Shown here: in pieces, positions 1 through 8,137 of the stretch
Position numbering within the stretch: the first letter of the stretch is position 1
Layout: each line of letters begins with the position of its first letter
Assembly (NCBI GenBank): GCA_020346605.1
Contig: CP070784.1
Coordinates: forward strand, 899,322 to 950,073
Reading direction: 5' to 3'
DNA: 50,752 bases
Source of the DNA: Candidatus Bathyarchaeota archaeon
Lineage (GTDB): Archaea; Thermoproteota; Bathyarchaeia; TCS64
Position numbers and translations under genes: made by a program
The notes under the pieces: generated by a model
The model's input: only the letters and a program-made list of their open reading frames with translations
The model's database searches: none
What the model was told of the DNA's origin: nothing

Positions 1-132
1 AACAGGGCCGGGAAGATCATGAGGAGGATCGTCAAGGCCGTCATGATGGGCAGCGAGCCCGGGGACCTGTCCGTGGTCGAGAACCGGGAGTCGTTGGCCG
101 AGATCAAGAGGGCAGCTCGCGACCCTCACTGA
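1..132 (+). CDS. C-terminal end of an unidentified protein (5' partial)
   Basis: An open frame enters from the left edge and ends at TGA 130-132, giving the last 43 residues of a protein. The piece is basic, with several Arg/Lys, and ends in Arg-Asp-Pro-His. No motif in it identifies a family. It is convergent with the dehydrogenase gene that follows, with 14 bases between the stop codons. Coding character is supported only by the absence of stops and by G/C-rich third positions like the neighbours. Confidence 0.55.
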   Translation, partial: NRAGKIMRRIVKAVMMGSEPGDLSVVENRESLAEIKRAARDPH

Positions 133-146
133 CAAGAAAGCGATCT

Positions 147-1088
147 TTACTTCTTCCAGAGAAGATTGTACAGGGCTATGAGGTGTCTGTCCCTCCAGCC
201 CTCCAGCTCCTCCAGCGTCTTGTCGCCCACCATCTCATCCACGCCCTCGACCGCCTTCTCGATCGCCGACTCCGGCGTCACAGTCCACTTCGCCATGGTC
301 TCCAGCCAGGAGGCCTTGCTAGCGCCTATGTGGCGCATCAGGTACTCGATGCCCCCCTTGCCGCCCCCCAAGTGGTACGTGAGGTAGGGGCCCATGATGG
401 CCCACCTGATACCGGGCCCCGCCTTCACCGCCCTGTCGACGTCCTCCACCGAGGCGACGCCCGTTTCCACCAGGTTCAGCGCCTCCCTCCAGAGGGCGGC
501 TGAGAGCCTGTTTGCTATGAAGCCCTGCGCCTCTTTCTTCAGTACGACGGGGACCTTGCCGATGTCCTCCATCAGCGCGTAGGTCCTGTCGACGGTCTCC
601 TTGGACGTGAGCTCGCCGGGGCACAGCTCGACCAGGGGAACCAGGTGCGCCGGGTTCCAGGGGTGGGCCACGATCCCCCTCTCCGGGTGCACGCTCATGG
701 CCTTCTGGATCTCCGTCATCAGGAGCCCCGAGGTGCTGCTGGCGAAGATGACCTCTGCGGGCGCGATCCGGTCCATCTCGCCGTACAGGGGCTTCTTCAC
801 GTCGTAGTTCTCGTACACGGACTCCTGGACGAAATCCGTGTCTCTCAGGGCCTCGGAGAGTTCGGTCGTGGTCTCGATCCTTGACATCTCCTCATCCGCG
901 CTGCCGCCCAACTCGGCCTGGACCAGAAAATCCACGTGGCCCCTCACCCGCTCCACCGCCTCCGCGAGTTTTTCCTCCGAGAGGTCCTGCATGACGACCT
1001 CGTATCCGTTTAGGGCGAAGAGTGCGGCCCAGCCCTGGCCTATCAGGCCTGAGCCAACGCAAGCGACCCGTTTGATATCTTCGATCAT
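147..1088 (-). CDS. 3-hydroxyacyl-CoA dehydrogenase family protein (NAD-dependent)
   Basis: A 313-residue protein of the 3-hydroxyacyl-CoA dehydrogenase family, which oxidises a 3-hydroxy group of an acyl-CoA or related hydroxy acid with NAD. The Rossmann motif GSGLIG lies at residues 12-17, with the NAD-selecting acidic residue Asp35. The catalytic pair is visible as His142 in the HPWNP motif and Glu154. The C-terminal helical domain covers about residues 190-313. The length and the HPWNP motif resemble the lambda-crystallin/L-gulonate 3-dehydrogenase and carnitine dehydrogenase branch as much as 3-hydroxybutyryl-CoA dehydrogenase, so the substrate is open. The ATG is supported by an AGAGGAG ribosome-binding sequence just upstream. 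It is divergent from the aminotransferase gene. Confidence 0.85.
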   Translation of the reverse strand: MIEDIKRVACVGSGLIGQGWAALFALNGYEVVMQDLSEEKLAEAVERVRGHVDFLVQAELGGSADEEMSRIETTTELSEALRDTDFVQESVYENYDVKKPLYGEMDRIAPAEVIFASSTSGLLMTEIQKAMSVHPERGIVAHPWNPAHLVPLVELCPGELTSKETVDRTYALMEDIGKVPVVLKKEAQGFIANRLSAALWREALNLVETGVASVEDVDRAVKAGPGIRWAIMGPYLTYHLGGGKGGIEYLMRHIGASKASWLETMAKWTVTPESAIEKAVEGVDEMVGDKTLEELEGWRDRHLIALYNLLWKK

Positions 1089-1190
1089 CGCTCCTCTGAT
1101 AGGGAACAGCAGTTCATCCTATATTACATTGGACCGTCTGCGGGCGCAAGTGTTATCACGTCACGGAGTCAGATCACATCCGTGGTTTGA

Positions 1191-2519
1191 TTGTCAGAAC
1201 CAGGTTTCTCAAACATCTTCGGCAGGAGCTCAGAGGACCTCCACAAGATCGTTAGGGCGGAGGGGATCTACGTCTATGACTCCGAGGGGAGGAGGTACAT
1301 CGACGGCAGCGCCGGCCCCATCTGCGTCAACATCGGCCACGGCGTGAAGGAGGTTGCCGAGGCCATCGCGAGGCAGGTCTCCGAGATCTCCTACGTCCAC
1401 AGCGGTCACTTCTACACTAAGTCCGTGACGGACTGCGCCGAGAAGCTGGCCGCCCTCGCGCCTCCGGGGATGACACGAATCTTCTTCTGCTCAGGCGGGT
1501 CGGAGGCCACGGAGGCGGCGGCGAAGATGGCGCGGCAGTACTATCTGGAGAACGGTGAGCCCACCAGGTATAAGGTGGTGGCGCGGTGGCAGAGCTACCA
1601 CGGGAACACTCTGGGGGCGCTCTCCATGTCGGGGAACATCGCCAGGCGCCGCAGGTTCGTCCCCATGCTTCTGGACTTCCCCCACATTCCCCCGGCCTAC
1701 TGCTACAGGTGCTGGTTCGGTAAGAGCTGCGGTGAGTGCGACCTGGAGTGCGCCAGGGCGTTGGACAGGATGATACAGGCGACGGGCCCCGAGTGCGTCT
1801 CGGCGTTCATCGCGGAGCCCGTCGTGGGGGCGACCCTGGGTACCGTGCCGGCGGCGGAGGGCTACTTCCAGCTGATCAGGGAGATCTGCGACGAGCACGG
1901 CGTCCTGTTCATCGCCGACGAGGTGATGACGGGGCTGGGGAGGACCGGTAGGATGTGGGGGCTCGACCACTGGGAGACCGTGCCGGACATCATCGCCTCC
2001 GCCAAGGGCCTCGCCAGCGGCTACCTCCCCCTCGGCGCCGTCATCGCCTCGGAGAAGATCTTCGAGGCGTTCTCGGGGGGCTTCGCCCACGGCCACACCT
2101 ACGGAAGCCACCCCGTCGTCTGTGCTGCAGGTGCGGCCGCGCTGGACTACCTGGTGGAGCACAGGCTCGCGAAGCGCTCTGCCGAGCTGGGAGCGTACTT
2201 CCACGAGAGGCTACGGGAGCTCTACGACCACCCCACCGTGGGGGACATCAGGGGGATGGGGATATTCTCCGGCGTCGAGTTCGTCAAGGACAAAGAGACC
2301 AAGGAGCCGTTCCCCCCCGAAGTGGGGCTGACGCGGCTGATCGTAGAGCAGTGCTACAGGAACGGGCTGCTCGTCTACCCCGGCTACGGCACCGTGGACG
2401 GCGTCAGGGGAAACCACATCCAGGTCGCCCCGCCGCTAGTCGTGGAGCGCTCGGAGATAGACGAGATAGTAGACTTACTGGACAGGTCCATCGGGGAGGT
2501 CGAAGAGGGGCTCAAGTAG
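1191..2519 (+). CDS. Class III PLP-dependent aminotransferase
   Basis: A 442-residue fold-type I aminotransferase of class III (ornithine/GABA/4-aminobutyrate-like). The phosphate-binding SGGSE segment is at 101-105, the pyridine-nitrogen aspartate at Asp243 (ADEV), and the Schiff-base lysine at Lys272 (SAKG). A cysteine cluster at Cys171, Cys174, Cys180, Cys183 and Cys187 lies in the middle of the chain; similar clusters occur in a subgroup of archaeal and bacterial class III enzymes and may bind a metal, which is inference. The start is TTG at 1191; no upstream ATG exists in frame. The amino donor cannot be read from sequence. It is divergent from the acyl-CoA dehydrogenase gene across about 100 bases that should hold both promoters. 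Confidence 0.85.
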   Translation: MSEPGFSNIFGRSSEDLHKIVRAEGIYVYDSEGRRYIDGSAGPICVNIGHGVKEVAEAIARQVSEISYVHSGHFYTKSVTDCAEKLAALAPPGMTRIFFCSGGSEATEAAAKMARQYYLENGEPTRYKVVARWQSYHGNTLGALSMSGNIARRRRFVPMLLDFPHIPPAYCYRCWFGKSCGECDLECARALDRMIQATGPECVSAFIAEPVVGATLGTVPAAEGYFQLIREICDEHGVLFIADEVMTGLGRTGRMWGLDHWETVPDIIASAKGLASGYLPLGAVIASEKIFEAFSGGFAHGHTYGSHPVVCAAGAAALDYLVEHRLAKRSAELGAYFHERLRELYDHPTVGDIRGMGIFSGVEFVKDKETKEPFPPEVGLTRLIVEQCYRNGLLVYPGYGTVDGVRGNHIQVAPPLVVERSEIDEIVDLLDRSIGEVEEGLK

Positions 2520-2650
2520 GCTCCAGGGAGAAGGGGTCTACGTCCGCCATTACCTTTCTTTGGACGATCATACTCCGATTCATTCCCCTGCCCCGCTGTT
2601 GACGTGAGCGGCGACAGGAAAATGAGAATCGCCCCCTCTTAGATAGCATG

Positions 2651-2959
2651 TCAGACCAGGATCAGCAGGATCACCGAGGAAAGTATAGAGCACAGAAGCC
2701 CAAGCAGGAACGTTGCCGCGGTCCCCGTCCAGAGGACCCTGCGGGCCGGGTAGATGCTGTAGAAAAATATGAAGAACGACGACAGCAGGAACATTATGGC
2801 GCCGATGATCAGCACGAGCCTCAGTATCAACGGATCGTCGGCGCTGAACCTCAGCACCGTCAGGCTCAGCCCGGCCAGCGTCCCCGGACGCGAGGCGTTG
2901 ACTATAGGCTCCACGTAACTCTTGTCGTATTCGTCTCCCATCTGATTCTCCTCCTTCAT
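2651..2959 (-). CDS. Small two-helix membrane protein coupled to the TPR protein
   Basis: A 102-residue protein with a polar N-terminus of about 45 residues and two hydrophobic helices at about 46-68 and 77-101, so it is an integral membrane hairpin. I do not recognise a family. Its ATG follows the TAG stop of the large repeat protein immediately (TAG-ATG, no spacer), a strong sign of translational coupling. It probably anchors or works with that protein at the membrane; this is inferred only from the coupling. About 130 bases downstream, up to the aminotransferase stop, hold no gene. Confidence 0.75.
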   Translation of the reverse strand: MKEENQMGDEYDKSYVEPIVNASRPGTLAGLSLTVLRFSADDPLILRLVLIIGAIMFLLSSFFIFFYSIYPARRVLWTGTAATFLLGLLCSILSSVILLILV

Positions 2960-5900
2960 CTATCTGCGCGGTCCTCTGAGCCAGCCCCTGATCCCCATCT
3001 CGTTCACCACCACCGTGACCGGCTCCGGCTCGTGGGACCTGTACTTCCCCGCCTCGTCCAGATACAGGATCCTCGGCCTAAGGTCGTACGTCCCCTTGTC
3101 CCGGGGCCTGAGGACGATCTTCAGCTCCGCCGTTTTGAGGGGCGAAAGGGTCCTCCCCCTCATGTCGAGGTAGCTGTCCTCAACCCTGCAGGTGTCGGGG
3201 GCCTGCCTTATCTCGAAGCCCTGGGGGATGACGTCCTCGACTTTGACGAGCTGGGCAGGTGCCCTCCCGGCGTTGACCAGCTCTATCTCCAGGTCCAGGT
3301 CCTCGCCGACCTTCATCTCCTGCCTCCTGACGATCATGTTCGCCTGGATGTCGGCGTTCTCGAACCTCTCCAGCCCGACGGCCCTCTCGTGGGTGGGCGT
3401 GGGGGTGGAGAAGGAGGAGGTCGTGGCAACTATCGATGGCGCGTGCAGTATCTCGGAAAGCGCCATCGCTATCTGCTTCTCCTCCTTGATCTGCTCCAGC
3501 ACCCTGCGGACCTCCTCGCTCTTCTCCGGGTGCTGCGCCTTGAGGTAGGAGCCCGCCGATGCCTGGAGGAGCCTCTCCGCCATCTGGTAGAGCCTCGACT
3601 TCTGCATCGGGTCCGACTCCGTCTGGGCCCCGTACATGTACATGTAGGCGTCGAGGAGCCTGTTGGTGGCGGTGGTGTACTCCGCCGCCGACTGGTAGCC
3701 GGCCCTGAGGTAGTAGCTGGTCGCGGCCTCGATGTGCCTCTTCGCCGTCGAGTGCAGCGCCGTCTCCCTGGTGAGCTCGAACTCGGTCCCGATCTCCAGA
3801 GCCCTGCAGAAGCTGCTGTGGGCCTGGGCGAGGAGGCTGGTCGACTGGTCGACGGCGTGGTCCTTCGCCTGCATGAACAGCTCCGCTGCCTCTCCGTAGA
3901 GGATAGGCGATGCTCTCGCCTCTGCCATCATCGTCTTCTGCCAGGCCTGGCAGAGCAGCGCTATCGGCTTGAGCTCCTGGCGGTCCGACTCCTTCTCCAT
4001 TGAGTCGATGATAGCCCTGAAGTTCTTTTCGGCCTCGCCGTATTTTCTTGCGCTGGTGGCATGGTCGCCCTGTCTGTCCAGGGTCCTCGCCTCCTCCATC
4101 GCCGTCCTGCCAAGGCAGTATTGGCGGCGTGTCCCTGAGGCCCGTATCAGCTTTTCGGCCATCTGCGACTCTTCAACGTCCTCGATCGCGTCCTGTCCGG
4201 CCCTGATCGATCCCTCGGCCCTCGCGAACAGTCGGGCTGCCTCCCCGAAGAGCTCCTTGGCCTCCTGGGTCTGCTCCCCCCTGCTGAGGCCTTCGGCTTC
4301 CTCCAGGCTGGCCCAAGCACGGTAGTTCGGGGTGAGGTAGCTCCAACGCTCCGTGGACTCATGGAGCTCTGCCGCCTTCACGTAGTGCTCCTTCGCTTCC
4401 CCGTAGCGTTTTTCTGAGTGGTGGTGCCTCGCCCTCTCGATCTCGCTCCACGCCTCCATGTAGGTGGCGTATCCAGCGTAGAATTTCTCCAGCCCGGGTG
4501 TGTTCCGGGCGCTCTTCTGATACAGTTGGGAGGCATACTCAAAACTTGATGCTGAGTCAGGATACTCCGCTAGAAGGTTTTGGACCACTGCAATTTTCCA
4601 GTGCGCCTCGGCCACCCTCCCCAAGAGATCAGCCCTCTCATAATAATCCGCGGCACTCTTGTAAGATTCAATGACCCTTCTTAGGGTGGCTTTTTCATTC
4701 GTAAGGCGATAGAGGTGGGTAAGATTGTCCCCAAGCTCTATTAGGTTATCTCCTTCGCCGGCAAACACTTCTTTACGCGGAGGGAAGGAAACAATGTGGC
4801 TTTCGAGGAGCTTGATACCCATCTCCATATTGGCCACTGATTTTTCCAGTAGCTCCTTCTTTCTCTCGTCATCCTCTTCCATCTTGCTTAGTTCTAACAG
4901 TACCCTCGAGAATCCACCATAGCTACCTCCTCGCACTAGGTTGAAATATGGACGAAGTTGTTGCGTATAGTACACGGCTCTCTCCGCCATCGCCATAGCT
5001 TCCTCGAGCAGCTCTCTTCTCTCAGTTCCAGTTCGAGTCGTCGAGAGGTTCGACAGAGCCCTAGCGGCGTAATTGGAGAGATGGTATGTTGCATGAGTAG
5101 AGCCCGTTCTCTGTGCGTGTTCGAGGCCCTGTCTAAGGTATGTTACGGTCTTCCTCAGCAGCTCGTACCTGGTATCTGAGTTTATTTCACTGGTGGATAA
5201 CCAGAAGTTTGCGCCTCCAAGATTGAGGTATGCGTGAGGAATCCCATGACCATAATCGACCAATGCACTGTGTCTGATAGCCTCAGCGGAATACTCGGCA
5301 CCCTTCCTCCCTACTTCTCTGGCCTTATCGGGGTCCTCCTCATAACCAATACCCAGACCCCAACTCGTGCAATACGATAAACCATCGTATGCCTCAGCTA
5401 TCAGGCGGTTGTCCCTCGTCTCCTGACCTAGCCTTAATGCCTCCTTCTCGATCTCTAGCCCCTCAGATACGCCGGCTCCCAGATCGGTCTCGATTAAACC
5501 CCGGAAGACGGTGGTCCTCCCATGCACAAACTTGTCGCGGTCTTCCTCCGAGAGCTTGAGGGCCTTCTCAGAGTACTCGAAGGCCTTTCTCTCGCACTCC
5601 TTGATTTTGCGCCCCTCGGACATGGACATGGCCCCATCGTAGCTGTTGATGGCCGTTATGCAGTAGGCCTCCGAGAGCCCGACGTCGTCCTCCGCATCAG
5701 AGAATATCTCTATCGCTCTCTCCCCTAACCCCAGCGCCTCGTCAAGGATCCTCTCGCGTCCCGGAGTCTCCAGCTCCAGATCCAGCCTATTGGAGAGGTA
5801 GTTGGCCAAAGCGACACAGGTCTCTCCTGCGCCGGCTGCGTCCCCAGATTGGTCGTAGACCCTAAGCGCCTCCCTCGCCAGCCTCAGACACCCGTCGAGC

Positions 5901-6265
5901 AGCTCCCTCTTGGCGTCTGATCCCGACGAGAGCCAGAAACCGACGTAGGAGACCAGCGCCCTGCAGTGGAGCCTTTTTGCCGACGCCCTCTTTTCGTCGC
6001 CGCCTCTTCCGTAGAAGTCGGCGGCCTTCTCGTAGGCCTCCACGACCCGCTGCATCCGCTCCCTGAACTCACCATGGCTCTCGGACTGCGCGGCGGCCCT
6101 CAGCAGGCAGTAACCGACCCTCTCCTGGGCCTCGCCACTGCCCATGAAGTCTTCTTCCCCGAATGCCCCCAGTGCACGCTCGTGGGCATCAGCGGCCTCA
6201 GACCACCTGTACTCCCTCTCCAGCCCCTCAGCCTCCGACACATCGCCGCCCCCAGGAGAAATCAA
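2960..6265 (-). CDS. Giant TPR-like helical-repeat protein with C-terminal beta domain
   Basis: A 1101-residue, mostly helical protein built from tetratricopeptide-like pairs. Repeats of the A..Y..A/AAxLY..A..YxxA type are plain from about residue 10 to 900, including stretches about grouping, ageing and 'family' style repeats such as EKAADFYGRGG, SAADYYERAD and EAATSYYLRAG. The last part, about residues 960-1090, is beta-rich and resembles the archaeal CARDB/DUF11 type of extracellular or scaffold domain (VGEDLDLEIELVNAG). There is no signal peptide. The role is unknown; TPR proteins are scaffolds for complexes. The start is TTG at 6265 or GTG at 6241 (after a GGGGGCGG stretch); a TATA-like box at 6281-6292 favours the former as a leaderless start. 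The middle part (about 4500-5550) is more A/T-rich than the rest. Confidence 0.8.
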   Translation of the reverse strand: MISPGGGDVSEAEGLEREYRWSEAADAHERALGAFGEEDFMGSGEAQERVGYCLLRAAAQSESHGEFRERMQRVVEAYEKAADFYGRGGDEKRASAKRLHCRALVSYVGFWLSSGSDAKRELLDGCLRLAREALRVYDQSGDAAGAGETCVALANYLSNRLDLELETPGRERILDEALGLGERAIEIFSDAEDDVGLSEAYCITAINSYDGAMSMSEGRKIKECERKAFEYSEKALKLSEEDRDKFVHGRTTVFRGLIETDLGAGVSEGLEIEKEALRLGQETRDNRLIAEAYDGLSYCTSWGLGIGYEEDPDKAREVGRKGAEYSAEAIRHSALVDYGHGIPHAYLNLGGANFWLSTSEINSDTRYELLRKTVTYLRQGLEHAQRTGSTHATYHLSNYAARALSNLSTTRTGTERRELLEEAMAMAERAVYYTQQLRPYFNLVRGGSYGGFSRVLLELSKMEEDDERKKELLEKSVANMEMGIKLLESHIVSFPPRKEVFAGEGDNLIELGDNLTHLYRLTNEKATLRRVIESYKSAADYYERADLLGRVAEAHWKIAVVQNLLAEYPDSASSFEYASQLYQKSARNTPGLEKFYAGYATYMEAWSEIERARHHHSEKRYGEAKEHYVKAAELHESTERWSYLTPNYRAWASLEEAEGLSRGEQTQEAKELFGEAARLFARAEGSIRAGQDAIEDVEESQMAEKLIRASGTRRQYCLGRTAMEEARTLDRQGDHATSARKYGEAEKNFRAIIDSMEKESDRQELKPIALLCQAWQKTMMAEARASPILYGEAAELFMQAKDHAVDQSTSLLAQAHSSFCRALEIGTEFELTRETALHSTAKRHIEAATSYYLRAGYQSAAEYTTATNRLLDAYMYMYGAQTESDPMQKSRLYQMAERLLQASAGSYLKAQHPEKSEEVRRVLEQIKEEKQIAMALSEILHAPSIVATTSSFSTPTPTHERAVGLERFENADIQANMIVRRQEMKVGEDLDLEIELVNAGRAPAQLVKVEDVIPQGFEIRQAPDTCRVEDSYLDMRGRTLSPLKTAELKIVLRPRDKGTYDLRPRILYLDEAGKYRSHEPEPVTVVVNEMGIRGWLRGPRR

Positions 6266-6280
6266 TGGAACATTGGATTA

Positions 6281-6292
6281 AGATATATAAAT
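6281..6292 (-). promoter_or_regulatory. TATA-like box of the TPR operon
   Basis: On the minus strand this reads TTATATATCT, about 22-28 bases upstream of the TTG start, the spacing expected for an archaeal leaderless mRNA. Confidence 0.55.
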
Positions 6293-6314
6293 AAAAAACC
6301 TCTCACGGGAATCC

Positions 6315-6322
6315 AAAAAAAA
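6315..6322 (-). terminator. T-run terminator after the Fpg-like gene
   Basis: Eight A on the plus strand (T8 on the transcribed minus-sense RNA) lie about 20 bases past the stop of the Fpg/Nei-like gene. T-runs of this kind end archaeal transcripts. Confidence 0.5.
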
Positions 6323-6341
6323 TGTAAGACAAGTCAGCACA

Positions 6342-7181
6342 TCATTTCTGGCACTCGGGGCAGAGGTAAACCTGCCCACCCCCGATGCTGAGCCTTTCCA
6401 CTCCGGTCCCACAAACAGGGCAGGGCTGCCCCTTCATGTTGGGGCCCATCGCCGGCACGTACATCCCCTGAGATCCATGAAGGTCCTGGAACCGGTCCTT
6501 CCCGCCGAGCCTCAGCCTCTCCCGGACCAATGCTACGATGGCACCGTGGAGGGAGCGCACCTCGTCTTCGTCTAGACTTGAGGCTTTCCTCCTCGGGTGG
6601 AGCCCCGCCCTGAACAAAACGTCTTGGAAGACGCTGTTGCTCAGCCCCACGACGACCGCGTCCTTCCCAACTAGCACCTGCTTCAGCTGCCGGTTCCTCT
6701 CAACCAGGAGCCCGGCGAACTTCTCAGATGTAAACTCCTCGTCCCCTGGTGAGAGTTTATCGGAGAAGTCCCGCCTGTAGACGTATGAGCCCTCAAGCCC
6801 TTCGTCGTCTACGGCCTGGATGACCCCCATGCTGGTCAGTCTAACGGTGAGCGCCGTGCCGTCCACGAAGTCTAGCCTCAGGTGATACTTGGCGGTGGCG
6901 GAGCCCCCATCTTCATGGTAGAGGACCTTGCCGCCGTACTCGGGCGCGATGAGTAGGTTCATCCCGTTGTCCAGCCTCGTGAGGACCGTGTTGCCCCTCG
7001 ATGTGATCGACTTCACCGTCCCTCCTACTAGGCGATCGTACCCATTCAGGTCCTTGTTCATGAAGCCGATCCTCTGCATTCTCTCGTAGTCCCTGATCTG
7101 AATGGTCTGGACCTTCTTCCCGGGGAGCTCGGTGTTCATCTGCTCCGCGAGGATGCAAGCCTCAGGCAGTTCGACGCTCAT
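6342..7181 (-). CDS. Fpg/Nei-like DNA glycosylase family protein without N-terminal proline
   Basis: A 279-residue protein of the formamidopyrimidine-glycosylase/endonuclease VIII family. The N-terminus reads Met-Ser-Val-Glu-Leu-Pro-Glu, so the catalytic proline that follows Met in classical Fpg/Nei (PELPE) is Val or Ser here, while the ELPE block is kept. The helix-two-turn-helix segment (LSNSVFQDVL) is near 180-190, and a zinc finger with Cys254, Cys257, Cys274 and Cys277 ends the chain. In classical enzymes the proline amine attacks the damaged base site, so this member may be a damage-binding protein or use another nucleophile. The ATG follows a strong GGAGG seven bases upstream. It is 47 bases downstream of the zinc-finger gene, probably one transcript. 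Confidence 0.85.
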   Translation of the reverse strand: MSVELPEACILAEQMNTELPGKKVQTIQIRDYERMQRIGFMNKDLNGYDRLVGGTVKSITSRGNTVLTRLDNGMNLLIAPEYGGKVLYHEDGGSATAKYHLRLDFVDGTALTVRLTSMGVIQAVDDEGLEGSYVYRRDFSDKLSPGDEEFTSEKFAGLLVERNRQLKQVLVGKDAVVVGLSNSVFQDVLFRAGLHPRRKASSLDEDEVRSLHGAIVALVRERLRLGGKDRFQDLHGSQGMYVPAMGPNMKGQPCPVCGTGVERLSIGGGQVYLCPECQK

Positions 7182-7228
7182 CGATGAACCTCCAAAATCT
7201 ACAGTCGAGCATGGAAAGAACCTGTTCT

Positions 7229-7570
7229 CTACTTTTTCCTACCTCTGGTGGACCTGCGCTTCGACTTTTTCTCCCCATGGATCCTCCTGAGGTGCTGCTT
7301 CATCCCGTTTTCGCTGTTGAACTCCTTGCCGCAGACCGGGCACGGGACAACCACTGCGGCAAGCTCCACGTTCTTCCCTAGGAGCTCCTTCCTGAACTGC
7401 TTCATGAGGGCCTCCCCCTGGTCGTATGTGAGGCCCTTCCCGTTATCTATGACCATCTCTATGGTGAGCTTGAAGGAGTTGAACTGGTTCCCATTGCGCT
7501 GGAGCCCCACCTCTCCGACGACGCCCTTGACCCTCTGGTTCTCCGACGAGTCTCCCACAGCGATGACCAC
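7229..7570 (-). CDS. Small C2H2 zinc-finger protein
   Basis: A 113-residue protein starting at GTG. An N-terminal domain of about 70 residues is mixed alpha/beta with no recognised family. A C2H2 finger follows with Cys77, Cys80, His93 and His98 (C-x2-C-x12-H-x4-H), then a very basic tail (KKSKRRSTRGRKK) that should bind nucleic acid. A TATA-like element (CTTTTAAACC on the minus strand, about 7600-7610) sits upstream. It precedes the Fpg-like gene on the same strand, which suggests a DNA-linked role; this is inference. Confidence 0.75.
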   Translation of the reverse strand: MVIAVGDSSENQRVKGVVGEVGLQRNGNQFNSFKLTIEMVIDNGKGLTYDQGEALMKQFRKELLGKNVELAAVVVPCPVCGKEFNSENGMKQHLRRIHGEKKSKRRSTRGRKK

Positions 7571-7705
7571 GCAGATGTATCAAAGACTTCAAAGGGCACT
7601 TGGTTTAAAAGTTCTGTCTTGACCTCGCTGAAACAAACCGAATTACGATGATTCTTTTTACAGAATGCAACCCAGACGGCATCGGGACAGCGCGCAAAGG
7701 CAACC

Positions 7706-7715
7706 GTTTAATATC
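7706..7715 (+). promoter_or_regulatory. TATA-like box upstream of the cupin gene
   Basis: GTTTAATATC lies about 50 bases before the ATG, so a leader of about 25 bases is predicted. No other A/T-rich element lies between. Confidence 0.4.
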
Positions 7716-7762
7716 AGAAGATCACCGTCCTGCTACACACATCCGAGGAGCGATGCACGTAG

Positions 7763-8137
7763 ATGGTCTTCGATGTAGAGAAGTGGGCCACCACCGATGC
7801 GGTGGGGACTGCCTACAGCTTCGTACACCACGGCAAGTTCCACGGCGTCCTGGAGACGAAGGTCGGAGCCTACAGGGGCAACCACGTCCACCCCGTCGAC
7901 CAGTACACCCTACTTCTGAAGGGAAAAGCCAAGAACATTCTCCACGTGGACGGGGAGAGACGCGAGGTGGAACTGGAGTTCGGCAAGGTCGCTGTGGTGG
8001 AGGCGGGGGTGCCACACATACTGGTCCCCGAGGAAGACATCTTCACCTTCGAGTGGTGGGACGGCGACTTCGTGGCAGAGGAGTGCGAGGGCCTCTTCGA
8101 CGACCTCACTAGGGACCGTGTGGGCCCCCTAGACTAG
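7763..8137 (+). CDS. Single-domain cupin protein
   Basis: A 124-residue small beta-barrel protein of the cupin superfamily. The first cupin motif is seen around residues 38-58 (GNHVHPVDQYTLLLKG, with the metal-ligand His pair and Glu/Gln region) and the second around 80-96 (GVPHILVPEED). Cupins of this size bind a metal and act as isomerases, dioxygenases or sensors; the substrate is unknown. The gene ends in TAG inside a CTAG that is also the stop of the convergent URO-D-like gene, so the two overlap by four bases. Confidence 0.75.
   Translation: MVFDVEKWATTDAVGTAYSFVHHGKFHGVLETKVGAYRGNHVHPVDQYTLLLKGKAKNILHVDGERREVELEFGKVAVVEAGVPHILVPEEDIFTFEWWDGDFVAEECEGLFDDLTRDRVGPLD

Noticed and set aside
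2648..4003. 451-residue open frame on the plus strand opposite the TPR gene
   Set aside because: It is full of Arg, His, Leu and Pro as expected of an antisense shadow in G/C-rich DNA.
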